16,059 bases of DNA, taken from an uncultured Lachnospiraceae bacterium (GTDB lineage: Bacteria; Bacillota; Clostridia; Lachnospirales; Lachnospiraceae). The translations under genes were made by a program, and so were the position numbers. The notes below the pieces were generated by a model that was not told the origin of the DNA, did no database searches, and saw only the letters and a list, made by a program, of their open reading frames with translations. Below are positions 14,169 to 16,059 of this stretch, one piece after another. The stretch's first letter is position 1. Each line of letters starts with the position of its first letter. The stretch is taken from assembly GCA_948438565.1 (NCBI GenBank), contig CAOJLW010000015.1:1-16059 (forward strand), read 5' to 3'.

Positions 14169-15500
14169 ATGGTACGGGAATATATGGAGCAGAATGTATA
14201 TGATGCCCTGCAAGGGCGGTTAAAATTGATCTTTGAGGAATTTGACAATATATATCTGTCGTTCTCAGGAGGAAAAGACAGTGGATTGCTTTTAAACCTT
14301 TTGCTGGATTTTCGAAGAAAATATTATCCGCAAAAAAAAATTGGGTTGTTTCATCAGGATTTTGAAGCGCAGTATACGGTGACGACAGAATATGTGGAAC
14401 GGACTTTTGAGCGGCTCAAGGATGAAGTGGAGCCGTATTGGGTCTGTCTGCCGATGGCGACGCGGACGGCTCTTAGCAATTATCAAATGTATTGGTATCC
14501 CTGGGACGATACGAAGCAGGAAATCTGGGTCAGGGATATGCCGAAAAAACCATATGTTATTCATTTGAACAATAATCCGATCACAACCTATCGGTATCGG
14601 ATGAATCAGGAAAATCTGGCCAAACAATTTGGACGTTGGTATCGAATTGCCCATGGCAATAAAAAAACGGTTTGCCTGTTGGGGATGCGTGCCGACGAGT
14701 CGATGCAGAGGTACAGCGGATTTTTAAATAAGAAGAATGGCTATCATGGGGAATGCTGGATTAGTCAACAATTTAAAGACGTCTGGTGCGCGTCTCCAAT
14801 TTTTGACTGGACGTTAGAGGATATCTGGCACGCCAATTATCTGTTTGGCTATGATTATAACCGTCTCTATGATCTGTATTATAAGGCAGGCCTGAAGGTT
14901 TCGCAGATGCGTGTGGCTTCACCGTTTAACGATTATTCTAAGGATGCGTTGAATCTGTATCGCGTCATTGATCCGGAAATTTGGGTAAAACTGATAGGCC
15001 GGGTACGGGGAGCCAATTTTACCAGTATCTATGGAAGGACGAAAGCTATGGGATATCGGGGCGTCACTCTGCCCGAGGGTCATACCTGGAAATCCTATAC
15101 GATGTTTTTATTGGATACGCTGCCTGTCAGACTCCGCAATAACTATGCCAAGAAATTTAACGCTTCCATGGAGTTTTGGCATAAGACCGGCGGCGGATTA
15201 GACGAAGATACAATTGTAGAGCTAAAAGAGCATGGTTATAAAATTCGGAGAAACGGTATTTCCAATTATACCTTAAATAAAAAATCCAGAATTATTTTTT
15301 TGGAAAAAATTCCGGATCATACAGACGACATCAAATCGACAAAGGATATTCCGAGCTGGAAACGGATGTGTTACTGCATCTTAAAAAATGATCATATCTG
15401 CCGTTTTATGGGTTTTGGAATGACCAAAGAGCAGAAAAGCCGCGTCGATGCGATCCGCAAAAAATACAAAAGCGTAGAAGGGATGGAATATGGAGTATAA
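14169..15500 (+). CDS. PAPS-reductase-family protein with DUF3440, IbrA-like
   Basis: A 443-residue cytosolic protein of the adenine-nucleotide alpha-hydrolase (PP-loop) superfamily. The PP-loop SGGKDS is at residues 33-38, and GMRADES at 172-178 matches the GxRxxES block of PAPS reductases. The part after about residue 220 is the DUF3440-type extension, ending in RMCYCILKNDHICRF with C401, C403 and C411, a possible metal or Fe-S site. IbrA of E. coli strain ECOR-9, which with IbrB activates immunoglobulin-binding protein genes, has this architecture; whether the enzyme reduces PAPS or activates another substrate is unknown. ATG 14169 is chosen over TTG 14163 because the AGGGGTGG site (14155-14162) abuts the TTG. 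The 3' end overlaps the next gene by 11 nt. A role in sulfate assimilation is less likely, as no sulfate genes are nearby. Confidence 0.88.
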   Translation: MVREYMEQNVYDALQGRLKLIFEEFDNIYLSFSGGKDSGLLLNLLLDFRRKYYPQKKIGLFHQDFEAQYTVTTEYVERTFERLKDEVEPYWVCLPMATRTALSNYQMYWYPWDDTKQEIWVRDMPKKPYVIHLNNNPITTYRYRMNQENLAKQFGRWYRIAHGNKKTVCLLGMRADESMQRYSGFLNKKNGYHGECWISQQFKDVWCASPIFDWTLEDIWHANYLFGYDYNRLYDLYYKAGLKVSQMRVASPFNDYSKDALNLYRVIDPEIWVKLIGRVRGANFTSIYGRTKAMGYRGVTLPEGHTWKSYTMFLLDTLPVRLRNNYAKKFNASMEFWHKTGGGLDEDTIVELKEHGYKIRRNGISNYTLNKKSRIIFLEKIPDHTDDIKSTKDIPSWKRMCYCILKNDHICRFMGFGMTKEQKSRVDAIRKKYKSVEGMEYGV

Positions 15501-16017
15501 AAGTCCAGTGTATCAAGTGATACCTGTATCCATAAAAAAAATAAAACCAAATGACTATAATCCCAATAAAGTGGCGACGCCGGAGATGAAGCTGCTCTAT
15601 GAGAGCATCAAAACCGACGGATATACGATGCCGATTGTCTGTTACCATGATGAAAAAGCCGACGACTATATTATCGTGGATGGGTTTCATCGTTATCGGA
15701 TTATGTTGGAGCACCCGGATATCTATGAGAGGGAGCAGGGGATGCTTCCAGTATCCGTAATCAATAAAACGATTGATCAGAGGATGGCGAGCACGATCCG
15801 ACACAATCGCGCAAGGGGAAGTCATGATGTGGATTTAATGAGCAACATTGTAAAAGAACTGCATGAACTGGGACGTTCGGATGCATGGATATCAAAGCAT
15901 CTTGGTATGGATAAAGATGAGATACTGCGCTTAAAACAGATTACAGGTCTTGCGGCGCTGTTTAAGGATGTAAAATTTGGAAAGGCATGGAAGCCAATGG
16001 ATAATGAAAACACCTGA
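15490..16017 (+). CDS. ParB-like N-terminal domain protein, IbrB-like
   Basis: A 175-residue protein with a ParB/Spo0J-type N-terminal fold. The opening VIPVSIKKIKPNDYNPN, then SIKTDGYTMPIV (39-50) and VDGFHRYRI (63-71), align with the nucleotide-binding boxes of ParB-like proteins, and HNRARGSH (105-112) takes the place of the usual second arginine box. Residues about 118-150 look like a helix-turn-helix (WISKHLGMDKDEILRLKQITGL). It is much shorter than chromosomal ParB and lacks a dimerisation tail, and no parA or parS is evident, so plasmid partition is unlikely. Overlap with the PAPS-reductase-family gene by 11 nt indicates translational coupling and joint function, as for IbrA/IbrB. The last three residues and the stop lie within the terminator stem. 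Confidence 0.87.
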   Translation: MEYKSPVYQVIPVSIKKIKPNDYNPNKVATPEMKLLYESIKTDGYTMPIVCYHDEKADDYIIVDGFHRYRIMLEHPDIYEREQGMLPVSVINKTIDQRMASTIRHNRARGSHDVDLMSNIVKELHELGRSDAWISKHLGMDKDEILRLKQITGLAALFKDVKFGKAWKPMDNENT

Positions 16018-16035
16018 TTACAACAGGTGTTTTTT
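16007..16035 (+). terminator. Terminator overlapping the ibrB-like stop codon
   Basis: AAAACACCTG (16007-16016) pairs with CAGGTGTTTT (16024-16033) as a perfect 10-bp stem around loop ATTACAA, followed by Ts. The TGA stop at 16015-16017 lies at the top of the 5' arm, so ribosomes finishing the gene would cover part of the hairpin. It marks the end of the two-gene unit; the last 24 bases show nothing further. Confidence 0.9.
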
Positions 16036-16059
16036 CTATGGCGTACGGATAGGATGGAC

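Noticed and set aside
15490..16017. Chromosome or plasmid partition system (ParB)
   Set aside because: The protein is too short, no parA or parS-like repeats are present, and the coupled partner is a PP-loop enzyme.

Overview
The window reads as chromosomal DNA from a low-to-mid GC gut-type Clostridia bacterium, probably Lachnospiraceae. That placement is an inference. It rests on the tilS-hpt-ftsH order typical of Firmicutes, strong AGGAGG-type ribosome binding sites, a class II tRNA-Tyr without encoded CCA, and a secreted M60 peptidase carrying a dockerin. All genes are on the + strand.

Layout: (1) 1-3821 is a housekeeping operon. It holds the tail of an unidentified upstream gene, tilS (tRNA-Ile lysidine synthetase), hpt (purine salvage, 4-bp overlap with tilS) and ftsH (membrane AAA protease, TTG start). 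(2) 3822-4072 is a leader with a strong hairpin terminator, followed by a GH13 alpha-glucan hydrolase of the neopullulanase/cyclomaltodextrinase type that is probably cytosolic. (3) 6242-6500 is a tRNA-Tyr(GUA) gene with its own extended -10 promoter and two terminator-like hairpins behind it. (4) 6554-14015 looks like one transcription unit of three genes: a 1746-residue secreted M60 (enhancin/mucinase-like) metallopeptidase with an N-terminal dockerin, a 487-residue secreted protein with an N-terminal cohesin-like domain, Pro/Gly linker and three Fn3-type repeats, and a TerD-family protein. (5) 14169-16033 is an overlapping two-gene unit of a DUF3440-type PAPS-reductase-family protein (IbrA-like) and a small ParB-like protein (IbrB-like), ending in a terminator whose stem overlaps the second gene's stop codon.

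The most interesting points are two. A dockerin-bearing host-glycoprotein-type peptidase sits 18 nt upstream of a secreted protein whose N-terminal domain has the layout of a cohesin, which suggests a minimal two-component surface complex encoded in one operon and unexpectedly linked to terD. Second is the IbrA/IbrB-like pair, an ATP-pyrophosphatase enzyme plus a ParB-fold partner whose biochemical role in Firmicutes is, as far as I know, unsettled. Domain calls were made by reading motifs, not by profile search.
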